A stretch of 64,000 nt of DNA from Natribaculum breve (GTDB lineage Archaea; Halobacteriota; Halobacteria; Halobacteriales; Natrialbaceae): the NCBI RefSeq assembly GCF_023008585.1, contig NZ_CP095390.1, positions 2,046,001-2,110,000 of the forward strand, written 5' to 3'. Positions 18,689-27,267 of this stretch are shown here, piece after piece (position 1 is the first letter of the stretch; each line of letters begins with the position of its first letter). A program made the position numbers and the translations under genes. The notes beneath the pieces were generated by a model. That model saw only the letters and a program-made list of their open reading frames with translations. It had not been told where the DNA came from and ran no database searches.

Positions 18689-20329
18689 ATGAAGGCAACC
18701 CGCGCGTTCGTCCTCGTCGCAGTCGTCGTGCTGTCGACGATCACGGCCCCGGCGGCAGCGGCGGGGACCGCCGCGACCCCCTCCACGTCCGTCGAGGCGA
18801 CCCAGCCGTCGACCGCGACGCCTCTTCCGCAGGTCGAAACCGGCACCGACGAACCGACGACCAGTGGAACGATCGGTTACGTCGAAGGCTACTGGTACAA
18901 CGACTCGCTGCCCGCCGACGACCGCGACGACGGCGTCCTCGAGGAAGGCGAACTCGAGGCGGTCGTCTACCGCGCGATGGCCCGCGTCGAGGTCATCCGC
19001 GAGAAGCCGTTCCAGGAGGCGGTGTCGGTCGACGTCATCACTCGCGAGGAGTTCGAAGCCGAGAACGGCGACACGTTCGGCGAGTTCGAAGACGACGAGC
19101 GACTCTACCACAACGTCCGATTCGAGGCGCTGTTCATGGTCGACCGCGACACCGACGCGGTCGAGGAGTACAGGGCGATGTACGACAGTTCCGTCGCGGG
19201 CTACTACGACCCGGCGACCGACGAGATCGTCCTGGTCTCGGACACGCCCGAGACGCCTGCGACGAACGAGGTGACGCTCGGTCACGAACTCGTCCACGCG
19301 TTACAGGACCAGTACGTCGGTCTCGAGGGCAACGAAAACGAGACGCGAGACGAGGCGAACGCCAGAAACGGACTTGTCGAGGGCGAGGCCGTCTGGGTCG
19401 ACACCGAGTACGAAGACCGCTGTCAGAGCGAGTGGGACTGCGTGCTCCCGGACGAGCAGCGAGGCGGAGGGACGCCCCAGATCAACTGGGGGATCTACTT
19501 CACCGTCTTCCAGCCCTACGACGACGGTCCCGAGTACATCGACTACCTCCGAGAGCAAGGCGGCTGGGACGCCGTCGACGCCGCCTACGACGACCCGCCG
19601 GCGAGCAGTTCCGAGGTCATCCGCCCCGCAGAGGAGCGCGAACCGACCCCCGTCGAGATCGAGGATCGATCGACCGACCGCTGGGAACGTCTCGAGACCG
19701 ACGAGGGGCCGGGCTACTCGTCGTTCGGCGAGGCGACGATGGCGGCGATGTTCGCCGACGGAGCGGTCTCGACCTTCGAGTCCTCCGTCGTCGGGGTCGG
19801 AGAGTTCGTCACGTTCGACGACGAGGGGTACGTCGCCGACATCGACTACGACCAGCCCTACACGGACGGCTGGGCCGGCGACAGGCTCGTCGCGTACGCG
19901 ACCGACGAGCGGACGATCGAGGAGAGTGGCTACGTCTGGCGAACCGAGTGGACCAGCGAATCCGAGGCCGAGCAGTTCCTCGACGGCTACCTCGAGTTGC
20001 TCGACATCCACGACGCCGAACCCGTCGACGGTCGGCAGGACACCGTCGTGATCGACGACGGCCATCCCGGCGCGTACTACGTCGACCACGACGGGACGAC
20101 GGTGACGATCGTCAGAGCACCGTCGGTCGACGAACTGCCGGAGATCCGCGAGGGAGCGGCACCTGCCGGCGAGGACACCCTTGCGTTTGCGTTCGAAGAC
20201 GCAAACGAAACCGACGACGCAGACGACCCGACGGGGACCGACGACGAGAGCGACGAACTGCCCGGGTTCGGCGTCGTCGCTGCCCTCGTCGGGGTGCTGG
20301 TCGCCGTGACGGTCGCACGCCGGCGGTAG
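18689..20329 (+). CDS. Hvo_1808-type surface protein with HExxH motif
   Basis: Protein of 546 residues with a Sec signal peptide (about residues 1-25) and a C-terminal PGF-CTERM tail (acidic Asp/Thr-rich stalk, then LPGFGVVAALVGVLVAVTVARRR-like anchor), so it is probably processed by an archaeosortase and lipid-anchored. The core contains H199-E-L-V-H203 and, about 30 residues later, GLVEGEA (E230, E233). This is the geometry of a gluzincin metallopeptidase site. A tandem paralogue follows at 20372. I recognise the family from Haloferax (Hvo_1808 family surface protein); a protease activity is inferred from the motif. Confidence 0.83.
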   Translation: MKATRAFVLVAVVVLSTITAPAAAAGTAATPSTSVEATQPSTATPLPQVETGTDEPTTSGTIGYVEGYWYNDSLPADDRDDGVLEEGELEAVVYRAMARVEVIREKPFQEAVSVDVITREEFEAENGDTFGEFEDDERLYHNVRFEALFMVDRDTDAVEEYRAMYDSSVAGYYDPATDEIVLVSDTPETPATNEVTLGHELVHALQDQYVGLEGNENETRDEANARNGLVEGEAVWVDTEYEDRCQSEWDCVLPDEQRGGGTPQINWGIYFTVFQPYDDGPEYIDYLREQGGWDAVDAAYDDPPASSSEVIRPAEEREPTPVEIEDRSTDRWERLETDEGPGYSSFGEATMAAMFADGAVSTFESSVVGVGEFVTFDDEGYVADIDYDQPYTDGWAGDRLVAYATDERTIEESGYVWRTEWTSESEAEQFLDGYLELLDIHDAEPVDGRQDTVVIDDGHPGAYYVDHDGTTVTIVRAPSVDELPEIREGAAPAGEDTLAFAFEDANETDDADDPTGTDDESDELPGFGVVAALVGVLVAVTVARRR

Positions 20330-20371
20330 CCGACAGAAACGCTTTGCCTCCGGCGGCCGTCTACTGTGCCA

Positions 20372-21823
20372 ATGCGACGGCTCTCTCTCGTCACCGTCGT
20401 CGCGCTCGTCGTCCTCGCGGGCTGTACGGCCCCGATTTCGGACGCCGGGGACGAACTGGACGGCGACCGCGAACTCGGACGCGTCGGCGACTACAACGCA
20501 ACCGACACGCTCGAGATCGACGGCAGCGATCCGCTCACCGAGGACGAACGCGAGGCCGTCAAACACCGTGCGATGGCCCGCATCGAGGAGATACGCGGCC
20601 TCGAGTTCGAGGAGGACGTCGAACTCGAGGTCGTGAGCCGCGAGGAGTATCGAGAACGCTGGCAACGGGATCGAGACCCGGCGTCGCAGTTTACGAACGA
20701 ACTGTGGCGAGGTGCGTTCGTCGTCGACGGCGAGCGGGACGTCAACGAGGCGTTCGACGACCTCTACGGCGATTCGATACTCGGCTACTACTCGGACGGA
20801 CGTATCGTACTCGTCGTCGACGACGCCGACGACCGGATCGACCGGACGACGCTCGTCCACGAACTCGTCCACGCCCTGCAAGACCAGCAGTTCGACCTCG
20901 AGAGCGGCGGCGCGACGATCGACGAGCGGCGTGCGACGACCGGGCTGGTCGAGGGCGAAGCCGAGTACGTCCCGTCGCTGTACGACGAGCGCTGTGGCGA
21001 GCAGTGGGAGTGTCTCGACGCGACCGCGCCGGACACTGCGTCGCTCGATCAGCGGTCGTTCAACGCCGGCCTGTTCCTCTCGGTCTACGCACCCTACGCC
21101 GAGGGGCCCTCGTTCGTCGCCCACCGCCACGAGACGACCGGCTGGGAGGGCGTCGACGCCGTACACGAGAATCCACCCACGAGTACGGCACAGCTCATCC
21201 ACCCCGAGCGATACCCGGAGGGTCGACCAGCCGACGTGGCGATCGAGGACCGATCGACGAGCGAGTGGGAGCCGATGGCCGACGGCGACGGCGAGCGGCG
21301 GACGGAGACGGTCGGCGAGGCGACCCTGTTCGCGACGCTCTGGGCTAACGGCGTGATCGACCGACCGCTTGGCGAGGGGGCTGGAGCGTACTCGCGGTAC
21401 AACTACTCCCATCCGGCCACCGACGGCTGGACCGGCGACACGTTCGTCGCCTACGCCGACGGCGACGAGACGGGACACGTCTGGAAACTCGCCTGGGAGA
21501 GCGAGACCGACGCCAGGGAGTTTCGCGACGCGTACGTCGAGGTACTCGAGAGCCAGGGCGCAGACGCCGTCGATTCCGCCGACGGCGTCTACCGGATCCC
21601 GGACGACGAGGAGTTCGCCGGCGCGTACCGCGTCAGCCTCGAGGGCGACGAGGTCGTGATCGTCGGCGGGCCGACGGTGGCGGACCTCGAGGCGATCCAC
21701 GGGTCCTCGTCGCCCTCGAGGTCGACCGCGATCTCGCCTGCGGCCCCGCCGACGGCACCGACGCCCGAGGCGACCTCACGGCCAGGGACGTCGGCCGACG
21801 CCTCGAGACCGGCAAACCCGTAA
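20372..21823 (+). CDS. Hvo_1808-type lipoprotein with HExxH motif
   Basis: Paralogue of the preceding gene, 483 residues. The anchoring differs: a Sec lipoprotein signal with lipobox VVLAGC at residues 13-18 replaces the PGF-CTERM tail. It retains H163-E-L-V-H167, GLVEGEA, a conserved Cys pair (DERCGEQWECLD, also present in the sister protein as DRCQSEWDC) and the HPATDGWTGDTFVAYADG region. The last 45 residues are a Pro/Ser/Thr-rich tail. ATG 20372 is chosen over GTG 20366. The 42-bp gap between the two genes suggests cotranscription. The metallopeptidase role is inferred. Confidence 0.82.
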   Translation: MRRLSLVTVVALVVLAGCTAPISDAGDELDGDRELGRVGDYNATDTLEIDGSDPLTEDEREAVKHRAMARIEEIRGLEFEEDVELEVVSREEYRERWQRDRDPASQFTNELWRGAFVVDGERDVNEAFDDLYGDSILGYYSDGRIVLVVDDADDRIDRTTLVHELVHALQDQQFDLESGGATIDERRATTGLVEGEAEYVPSLYDERCGEQWECLDATAPDTASLDQRSFNAGLFLSVYAPYAEGPSFVAHRHETTGWEGVDAVHENPPTSTAQLIHPERYPEGRPADVAIEDRSTSEWEPMADGDGERRTETVGEATLFATLWANGVIDRPLGEGAGAYSRYNYSHPATDGWTGDTFVAYADGDETGHVWKLAWESETDAREFRDAYVEVLESQGADAVDSADGVYRIPDDEEFAGAYRVSLEGDEVVIVGGPTVADLEAIHGSSSPSRSTAISPAAPPTAPTPEATSRPGTSADASRPANP

Positions 21824-21901
21824 TCGACAGCCCTCACACCGGACAGAACGTCCGTTTCCGAAGACGGGTAGCTTTTTCGCCCTCCGACGGAAAGCGGAGA
21901 T

Positions 21902-23071
21902 ATGACGAACCCGTTCGGAACCGTTCCGCCGGAGGCGATCCTCGACGGCACCGCGACGGACGCCTACTTCCAGCGCACGCAGACGACGCTCGAGCACGCC
22001 GGCAAGAACCCCCACGTGGTCGCCGAGGTGACCGCAGACCAGTTCCCCACGGGCGAGTTCGAGGTCTTCACCGGCGTCGCCGACGTCGCGACACTCCTCG
22101 AGGGACGATCGATCGACGTCGACGCCTTGCCCGACGGCCAGCTGTTCGACGGCGGCCCCGTCTTGCGGATCGAGGGGCCGTACCTCGAGTTCGCCGCCCT
22201 CGAGACGTCGCTGCTCGGATTTCTCTCCCAGCCGAGTGGCTTCGCGACGGCCGCACTCGAGGCGCGTCGCGCCGCACCCGACTCGCTGGTGCTCTCCTTT
22301 GGCGCACGGCACGTCCACCCGTCGATCGCGTCGGTCGTCGAACGCGCCGCCGTCCTCGCCGGACTCGACGGTTTCTCGCACGTCGCCGCCGGCGAAATTC
22401 TGGGACGGGAGGCCAGCGGGACGATGCCCCACGCGCTTTTGTTCTGTTTCGGCGAGGGCAACCAGGCGGCCGCGTGGGAGGCCTTCGACGAGGCCGTCCC
22501 CGAGGACGTCCCGCGGATCGCACTGACGGACACGTTCTGGGACGAGAAAGCCGAGAGCCTACTCGCCGCCGAGACGCTCGGCGACGACCTCGACGGGGTT
22601 CGACTCGACACGACGGGGTCGCGACGCGGCGACTTCCGCCACCTCGTCCGCGAGGTGCGCTGGGAACTCGACGCCCGCGGGTTCGACGACGTCGACATCT
22701 TCTGCAGCGGCGGACTCGGGCCCGAAGCGCTTCGAAACCTCCGGGACGTCGCCGACGGCTTCGGCGTCGGCAGTGCGATCACGAGCGCAGATCCCGTCGA
22801 CTTCAGCCTCGACATCGTCGAACTCGAGGGCGAGGCGGTCTCGAAGCGGGGCAAACTCGCCGGCAAGAAAAACGTCTACCGGACGCCAGACGGCGGCCAC
22901 CACGTCGCGCTCGCCGACGCCGACGCGCCGGCGGGCGGCGAGTCGCTGCTCGAGTCGCTGATCAGAGACGGCGAGATCGTCCGCGAGTTCGACCTCGACG
23001 CCGCGAGCGAGCGCTGTCTGGCCGACGCCGACGCCGTCGGCTTCGGCGTCCCCGGAGACGAGGGCGCGTAG
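21902..23071 (+). CDS. pncB: Nicotinate phosphoribosyltransferase
   Basis: Enzyme of 389 residues in the Preiss-Handler NAD salvage route: nicotinate + PRPP to nicotinate mononucleotide. The archaeal-type sequence shows DAYFQRTQTTLE near the N-terminus, the EGPYLEFAALETSLLGFLSQPSG substrate-binding region, FGARHVHPSIA, and the phosphate-binding region IFCSGGLGPEALRNL with GVGSAITSADPVDFSLDIV. Length fits the archaeal subgroup, which is shorter than bacterial PncB. With the amidohydrolase at 18025 it would allow nicotinamide recycling. No NAD-linked regulator site is visible. Confidence 0.92.
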   Translation: MTNPFGTVPPEAILDGTATDAYFQRTQTTLEHAGKNPHVVAEVTADQFPTGEFEVFTGVADVATLLEGRSIDVDALPDGQLFDGGPVLRIEGPYLEFAALETSLLGFLSQPSGFATAALEARRAAPDSLVLSFGARHVHPSIASVVERAAVLAGLDGFSHVAAGEILGREASGTMPHALLFCFGEGNQAAAWEAFDEAVPEDVPRIALTDTFWDEKAESLLAAETLGDDLDGVRLDTTGSRRGDFRHLVREVRWELDARGFDDVDIFCSGGLGPEALRNLRDVADGFGVGSAITSADPVDFSLDIVELEGEAVSKRGKLAGKKNVYRTPDGGHHVALADADAPAGGESLLESLIRDGEIVREFDLDAASERCLADADAVGFGVPGDEGA

Positions 23072-23073
23072 AC

Positions 23074-23295
23074 GTGGCCTCCCCGGCAGACGGCCGTCCC
23101 GCTCACGTCGACGTGGCCAACTGGGCGACGGCTCGACTCCTCGCGATCTTCGCGTTCGCGTTCACGGTCAACTGGCTGACTCCCTGGGGATCGCTGTACG
23201 CGCTACCACTCACCTTGCTCGCGAACCTGTTCGCGCTCTGGCTCGCCGTCCGCGTCTGCGTTCGAGCGGTAGACGACTTATACTCACGGACATAA
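23074..23295 (+). CDS. Small membrane protein, C-terminus rewritten by IS insertion
   Basis: Reading from GTG 23074, three bases after pncB, gives 73 residues with two hydrophobic segments (about 17-36 and 41-60) ending in DDLYSRT. The last four codons are IS sequence. Removing the IS and one TAA target copy restores an in-frame ending AVDDLLEAKLER with stop at 24375-24377. The element has therefore replaced the last seven residues by four. The hydrophobic core is untouched, so the protein may still function. No family recognised; likely cotranscribed with pncB. Confidence 0.65.
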   Translation: MASPADGRPAHVDVANWATARLLAIFAFAFTVNWLTPWGSLYALPLTLLANLFALWLAVRVCVRAVDDLYSRT

Positions 23296-23817
23296 GTACG
23301 TAAAGACATCTGGCACGTTGATCTCGTCCAGTGCACAGAGAGCAGCATCACGAAGTTCGTCAAGCGTTTCGAATAGGCGGTTGCCGAGTGATTGATCGAG
23401 TTGTCGCCAGCACTCTTCCGCGGGGTTCAGCTCTGGTGAACCCCGCGGAAGGTAACACAGTTCGATCGGAGTACCTTCAACGAACTCTTGGACTCTGTTC
23501 GCCGTGAAATACGAGGCGTTGTCGAGGACAACGCAGATTTTCTCGCCGAACTCGGTCTGGAGAGCGTCCAGAAAACGAATCGTCGTGTCGCTGTTGAAGT
23601 TCTCTTCGCAGGGGAGAAAGAACGTCTCATCAGTATCGCTGACTGCACCGAGAAGTTTGATGCTGTCCCACGCGCCCGTCACCGGGAGTGACGGGCGCTC
23701 ACCCTTGGGAAACCATGCGTGAATCAGTGTCGAGAGAACCTGTCGCGTCTGATCAATGGCTAAGATCGTGTATTCGTCGTCCAGGTTGTCGCGCTTTTTT
23801 TGAACCCGTCTTGCCAT
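23284..23817 (-). CDS. IS630-type transposase, catalytic part (orfB)
   Basis: DDE catalytic domain, 177 residues as a separate frame. Catalytic acids are D in ILAIDQTRQ, D in CVVLDNASYF and E in LNPAEECWRQL. It is probably made as a fusion with orfA by a -1 ribosomal frameshift at a run of seven A on the coding strand (23795-23801 as T on the plus strand): orfA reads DGFKK, and slippage joins it to KRDNLDDEYTILAID. The stop codon lies inside the terminal inverted repeat. Confidence 0.88.
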   Translation of the reverse strand: MARRVQKKRDNLDDEYTILAIDQTRQVLSTLIHAWFPKGERPSLPVTGAWDSIKLLGAVSDTDETFFLPCEENFNSDTTIRFLDALQTEFGEKICVVLDNASYFTANRVQEFVEGTPIELCYLPRGSPELNPAEECWRQLDQSLGNRLFETLDELRDAALCALDEINVPDVFTYLCP

Positions 23818-24305
23818 GCTTCCTGTGCTCTCTCATCGGATTTGTGAAACTCCGGCCGGGCTGTCTTCCAGGACAGCCCGGCCTCGGTCATCAATCGTCG
23901 AACGTGACGCTCACTGTACTCAACGTCGAATTCCTCGGCGAGATAGTGACGAGCTAGTGGAACGGACCACGCAGGCGCGTCAAGTCCAACTTCCTCTGGA
24001 GACTTGTGAAGCGCTTCAACGAACTGTTCATGCTCTTTGTCGGAGAGTTTTGAGGGCCTTCCTGAACGGTGCTCGTCGTAGACGACCTCCTCGAACGGCT
24101 CGTCGGCGAGCCGTTCGAGTCGATCAAGCCACCGCGAGAGCCAGCCAGCAGTGTATCCATAGCGTTCAGCGACCTCTTGTAGCGTTGCACCGTCTTCTTC
24201 AAGGTAATTGATCGCCGCCATGAGCCGTTGTGATGGCTTTTTTCCCTCGACCTCCGCCAAGGCCTGGCGGAGGTCTTCGGTAGAGACGTTGTCGAGAGAG
24301 GTCAT
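23760..24305 (-). CDS. IS630-type transposase, HTH part (orfA)
   Basis: Protein of 181 residues with N-terminal helix-turn-helix domains that would bind the element ends: LQEVAERYGYTAGWLSRWLDRLE around residues 38-60 and a second HTH (winged-helix) region up to YSERHVRRLMTEAGLSWKT. A basic linker SGRPSKLSD separates them. It overlaps orfB by 58 bp, and the A7 slippery run lies in the overlap, as expected for frameshift-controlled transposase production. Confidence 0.86.
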   Translation of the reverse strand: MTSLDNVSTEDLRQALAEVEGKKPSQRLMAAINYLEEDGATLQEVAERYGYTAGWLSRWLDRLERLADEPFEEVVYDEHRSGRPSKLSDKEHEQFVEALHKSPEEVGLDAPAWSVPLARHYLAEEFDVEYSERHVRRLMTEAGLSWKTARPEFHKSDERAQEAWQDGFKKSATTWTTNTRS

Positions 24306-24350
24306 ATCGGAGTAACGTGCTTTTCTTTGAAATATTTTTGGCTGACAGTA

Positions 24351-24806
24351 TTACTCGAGGCGAAACTCGAGCGGTAGGCTCGAGTGAACCGAGTGACGGA
24401 CCGGCGAGTAAGAGCTACGACACACGCCGGGATCGAGGTACGCTACGGGGTCACGACCGTCGGTGGCTAACACGGAAGCATATGGGACAGTGACCAGTGG
24501 AAACCGACATCGACGACCCGTCAAACCCCGCGGTCGGTTGCACGCATCGGCCAGTAATGACGTCTTTGGCGCGATCATCTAACCGCTCGAGTGTGAACGT
24601 CGTTCGACGCCGTCGACGCCCGCAGATCGCGGGGTGGGGGGTCCCACCGCCAGGGCTACACGCTGGAAAACACACCCGCGGGTCACCGTTCGGTGGCGAC
24701 CGTCGACGGGTCACGCGAACGCGTACGTGAACTTCGAGACCTCGAGGAAACGCGCAACCAGAATACCCTCTTCGGGGGATCCTCGCCCGTCAGGTCGGGG
24801 AGGACG
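24351..24806. other. Gene-free interval downstream of the IS
   Basis: These 456 bp contain the original last codons of the small membrane gene (24354-24377), displaced by the IS. Beyond that I see no credible gene: the frames are short and lack acidic haloarchaeal composition or a start with TATA box. The interval lies between the IS and the 3' end of the AMMECR1 gene. Confidence 0.6.
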
Positions 24807-25409
24807 TCAAAGCTGTTCGATACTCCCGTCGGCCTCGCGCTCGCGGAACACCTGTCCCTCGAAGAGCGTGACGACCACGTCGTCGTCCTGCCACGCCGTC
24901 GGCGGTAGCCGTGCCTTCCGGCAGACGCGGTCGAGGTACTCGCGTTCGCTCCAGTCGTTTTCCACGGGAACGGTCGGATAGAGCCAGCCACTCTTCCCGC
25001 CACCGTCGACCGCGACGCCGTGGACGCCGAGCTCGAGGTCGGCGAGCGGATCGTCGGTCAGGACGACGTTCTTGACCGCACAGACCGAGACGGTGAGGTT
25101 GGGAAGCTCCGACGGCGTGACCTCGGAGCCACAGGAGCTGTCGCTTGCGGCTTCGATCGCCGCGTCGACGATGACGTGTCCGAGCTGTTCGTCCGATCGA
25201 TAGCCGCCAGCACACCCCCGGAGACTGCCTCGGCCACAGGTCGACTCGAGACGGACGAACGCGCCCGTTCGCGCGTAGAACGCGTCGCGCATGCTACCTG
25301 GATGTTCTCGTTGCCCGTTTTGTACGTAGGATTCGACGGCTTCACGCGCGAGTTCGACCGCGCGTGCGCCGTCCTCGTAAGAGAGGTCGACGCCCTGTCG
25401 CTGGGACAT
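24807..25409 (-). CDS. AMMECR1-domain protein
   Basis: Protein of 200 residues of the AMMECR1 family, conserved across archaea and eukaryotes. The hallmark segment LRGCAGGY follows FVRLESTCGRG, and the later SELPNLTVSVCAVKNVV and LELGVHGVAVDGGGKSGWLYPTVPVE strands match the family. Start ATG 25409 (MSQRQGVDLSYEDGARAVEL) is preferred to the longer frame. Biochemical role unknown; links to radical-SAM/MEMO partner proteins are reported in other archaea, but no such partner is next to it here. A divergent RNase P RNA gene begins about 100 bp upstream. Confidence 0.9.
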   Translation of the reverse strand: MSQRQGVDLSYEDGARAVELAREAVESYVQNGQREHPGSMRDAFYARTGAFVRLESTCGRGSLRGCAGGYRSDEQLGHVIVDAAIEAASDSSCGSEVTPSELPNLTVSVCAVKNVVLTDDPLADLELGVHGVAVDGGGKSGWLYPTVPVENDWSEREYLDRVCRKARLPPTAWQDDDVVVTLFEGQVFREREADGSIEQL

Positions 25410-25510
25410 ACAGGTGTACGTGGACGTTATCGACCTAAAGCGCTTCCATTCGCGTTCTGCGGCGATTGTTGCCGACCGGGGCACTTATTCGGCCGAAGGC
25501 CCTACGGGAC

Positions 25511-25958
25511 GGTGGGAGAGAGAGCCTGGCTGCCGCGGCGGACGCGTCGGTAACGGCGCGCCCGTCCAACGTGGACCGTCCATACGGACGTTTCACGCCC
25601 GCGAGGAAAGTCCCCCCACCGTTCGGGCAGGTGACCGGGCGCAAGCCCGGAGCGGGAGACCGCTGGCTCTGGAACAGAAACGACACGTCTCGGCCCGACC
25701 GATGACGCGTGCGAACCCGACCGCGAGGAAGGGGAGTTGACCCGCAGAGGGAGCGCAGTCGAGTATCGCGGTTCGAAACCGCGGGTCGCGCTCGGCGCGA
25801 TCGACTGTGCAGAGACGGCCGAGGATCGATGGAACGGCGAATCCTCACCGGTGCAAGTCCGCGCCGCTGGTAGCCCGAAGACACCGCGAATTCCGCGGGT
25901 GGCGTGGACGCTCAGCCGAATGCCGGGACGAACAGAAGGGGGCTTACTCCTCTCACCC
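25511..25958 (+). ncRNA. rnpB: RNase P RNA, archaeal type A
   Basis: Catalytic RNA that trims the 5' leader of tRNAs. The conserved 5' core GAGGAAAGTCCCCCC lies at about 25599-25614 and the matching 3' core ACAGAAGGGGGCTTAC at about 25932-25946. Together they form the P4 pseudoknot elements. The P1 helix can be built from GGTGGGAG (25511-25518) with CTCTCACC (25950-25957), with one G-U pair, which sets the ends within a few bases. About 448 nt is normal for haloarchaea. The P10/P11-type core CCGGTGCAAGTCCG is present near 25848-25862. Confidence 0.93.
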
Positions 25959-26125
25959 AGTTTCTACCGAACGACGCGACGAGAGCGTCGACGACCAAAG
26001 CGACGGCGAGGCGGATCTGTCGAACTCGAGTGAGCGGTGCCGTCGGATCATCAGTGCGATGTACCTGTGCACTCTGTCAACCTGGGAAAGAATTTTATAT
26101 CTTATTGACATATGTAGGAGTGAGC

Positions 26126-26314
26126 ATGTCCCTCGGGTTCAACAGCCAATCGTCGCTGAGTACGGTACTCGGTATCGTCGTCGTGATCGTCGCGATCGTC
26201 GGAACCCAGTTTCTCGACTGGGAGTGGGGAAGTGGACAGCTCGTGCCGACGGTCATCGCCGTCGTCCTCGTGGGGGGCGGTGCCCTGCTGGTCCTTCGCG
26301 ACCGTCTGGCCTGA
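26126..26314 (+). CDS. Small two-helix membrane protein
   Basis: Protein of 62 residues (MSLGFNSQSSLSTVLGIVVV...) with two hydrophobic helices (about 13-30 and 40-56), separated by a short FLDWEWGSGQ loop. The start is supported by a TATA-like AATTTTATATC at 26091-26101, about 28 nt upstream, as expected for a leaderless transcript. No family recognised; similar tiny double-helix proteins are common in haloarchaea. It does not overlap the RNase P RNA. Confidence 0.7.
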   Translation: MSLGFNSQSSLSTVLGIVVVIVAIVGTQFLDWEWGSGQLVPTVIAVVLVGGGALLVLRDRLA

Positions 26315-26419
26315 CCCTCTCGACAAGATGGCCAGTTACGGGCGAGTCGGGTAAATTATTCTATGTTGATTTGTTTTAGATAATTTTAATACACTTGTTT
26401 ATGTATCGTTATTTGACCA

Positions 26420-26779
26420 ATGGCAACTACCAGAAGAAAGATTCTCGTCGGTACGGCAATCTCTGGAACAGCGCTTCTGGCGGGCTGTAGCGGGATGCTC
26501 GGAGGCAATCCGGACGTGGTCGTGTTCAACCGAACCGATAACGAACTGACTGCCGACGTAACGCTCGTCGACGCCGACGGCGAGGAACTGGTGTCCGAAC
26601 GCGCGACCATAGAACCTGACGGTGCGTTCGAACACGACGATGTTCTGTCGTCGGGCACGCACACGCTCGGCGTCGACGTCGAAGACGGCCCGTCCGGCGA
26701 ACGAGAGTTCGACGTCGAAGACGGCGACTCGTTACAGGCCCGCGTCGACCAGGACGACATCGAGTTCGACAAACTCTGA
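26420..26779 (+). CDS. Small Tat lipoprotein
   Basis: Protein of 119 residues with a twin-arginine/lys motif (TTRRKILVG), a hydrophobic stretch and lipobox ALLAGC. The mature part is a short acidic beta-rich domain (NPDVVVFNRTDNELTADVTL...) resembling an Ig-like or DUF-type fold that appears in many haloarchaeal lipoproteins. It has an unusually AT-rich upstream region (26352-26410) with TATA-like elements. Extracytoplasmic and membrane-anchored; function unknown. Confidence 0.75.
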   Translation: MATTRRKILVGTAISGTALLAGCSGMLGGNPDVVVFNRTDNELTADVTLVDADGEELVSERATIEPDGAFEHDDVLSSGTHTLGVDVEDGPSGEREFDVEDGDSLQARVDQDDIEFDKL

Positions 26780-26924
26780 GTCCGGCAGACGTCCGTCGGT
26801 ACCGACGCATCCTCGAGTGTGCGCACTCGAAGTCGTTTTTCGGGTTTTCAGGACGCAGAGCAGTTTCGAATACAATATTGGTACTAGCAACAGGGTATAG
26901 GTACCGCCACGGTTAGTGAGCGTG

Positions 26925-27263
26925 ATGGCATCCGGACACGGACGAGAGCGACGAGCGAAAACGACCGGCCGTCGAAAGCGACGACGGAAACGTCTGCGTG
27001 ACGAGGACGGCCAGTTCGTCCAGACGATCGGGTTCGACGACGTGCTCGCAGTGTTCGACGACGTCGCCGGGCCAGTCGTCACGACGACCGACGTCGCAGA
27101 CGGCCTCGGGATCACGACGGAAGCCGCACGACGGAAACTCAATCGACTCGTCGCCGAAGGCGAGTTGTGCCGACGAAAGACTGGTCGGACGGTCGTCTAC
27201 TGGCGAACAGACGGTCGCGGGAAAGTGACGATCGATTCGACGAGTGACGGAAACACGAACTAG
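26925..27263 (+). CDS. Winged-helix transcriptional regulator-like protein
   Basis: Protein of 112 residues with a very basic N-terminal tail (RERRAKTTGRRKRRRKRLRDE). A winged helix-turn-helix follows: VLAVFDDVAGPVVTTTDVADGLGITTEAARRKLNRLVAEGEL, then a wing RRKTGRTVVYWRT. It is likely a DNA-binding regulator. A GTG at 26916 is an alternative start. It lies 4 bp upstream of the DtxR-type gene, so the two are probably cotranscribed and may act on the same metal or stress response. Confidence 0.72.
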   Translation: MASGHGRERRAKTTGRRKRRRKRLRDEDGQFVQTIGFDDVLAVFDDVAGPVVTTTDVADGLGITTEAARRKLNRLVAEGELCRRKTGRTVVYWRTDGRGKVTIDSTSDGNTN

Positions 27264-27267
27264 AACG

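Larger units (their letters stand above)
23281..24350 (-). mobile_element. IS630-type insertion sequence, intact copy
   Basis: An element of 1,070 bp bounded by TACTCACGGACATAAG on the left and (inverted) TACTGTCAGCC on the right. It is flanked by direct TTA/TAA-type duplications (left TTA at 23278-23280, right TTA at 24351-24353), which are 3 bp. Two overlapping minus-strand frames encode an HTH protein and a DDE transposase. A near-identical but decayed copy is at 44639-45694. The family call comes from the DDE protein, which has the D, D, E spacing and the LNPAEECW motif of IS630/Tc1-mariner. Confidence 0.9.
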
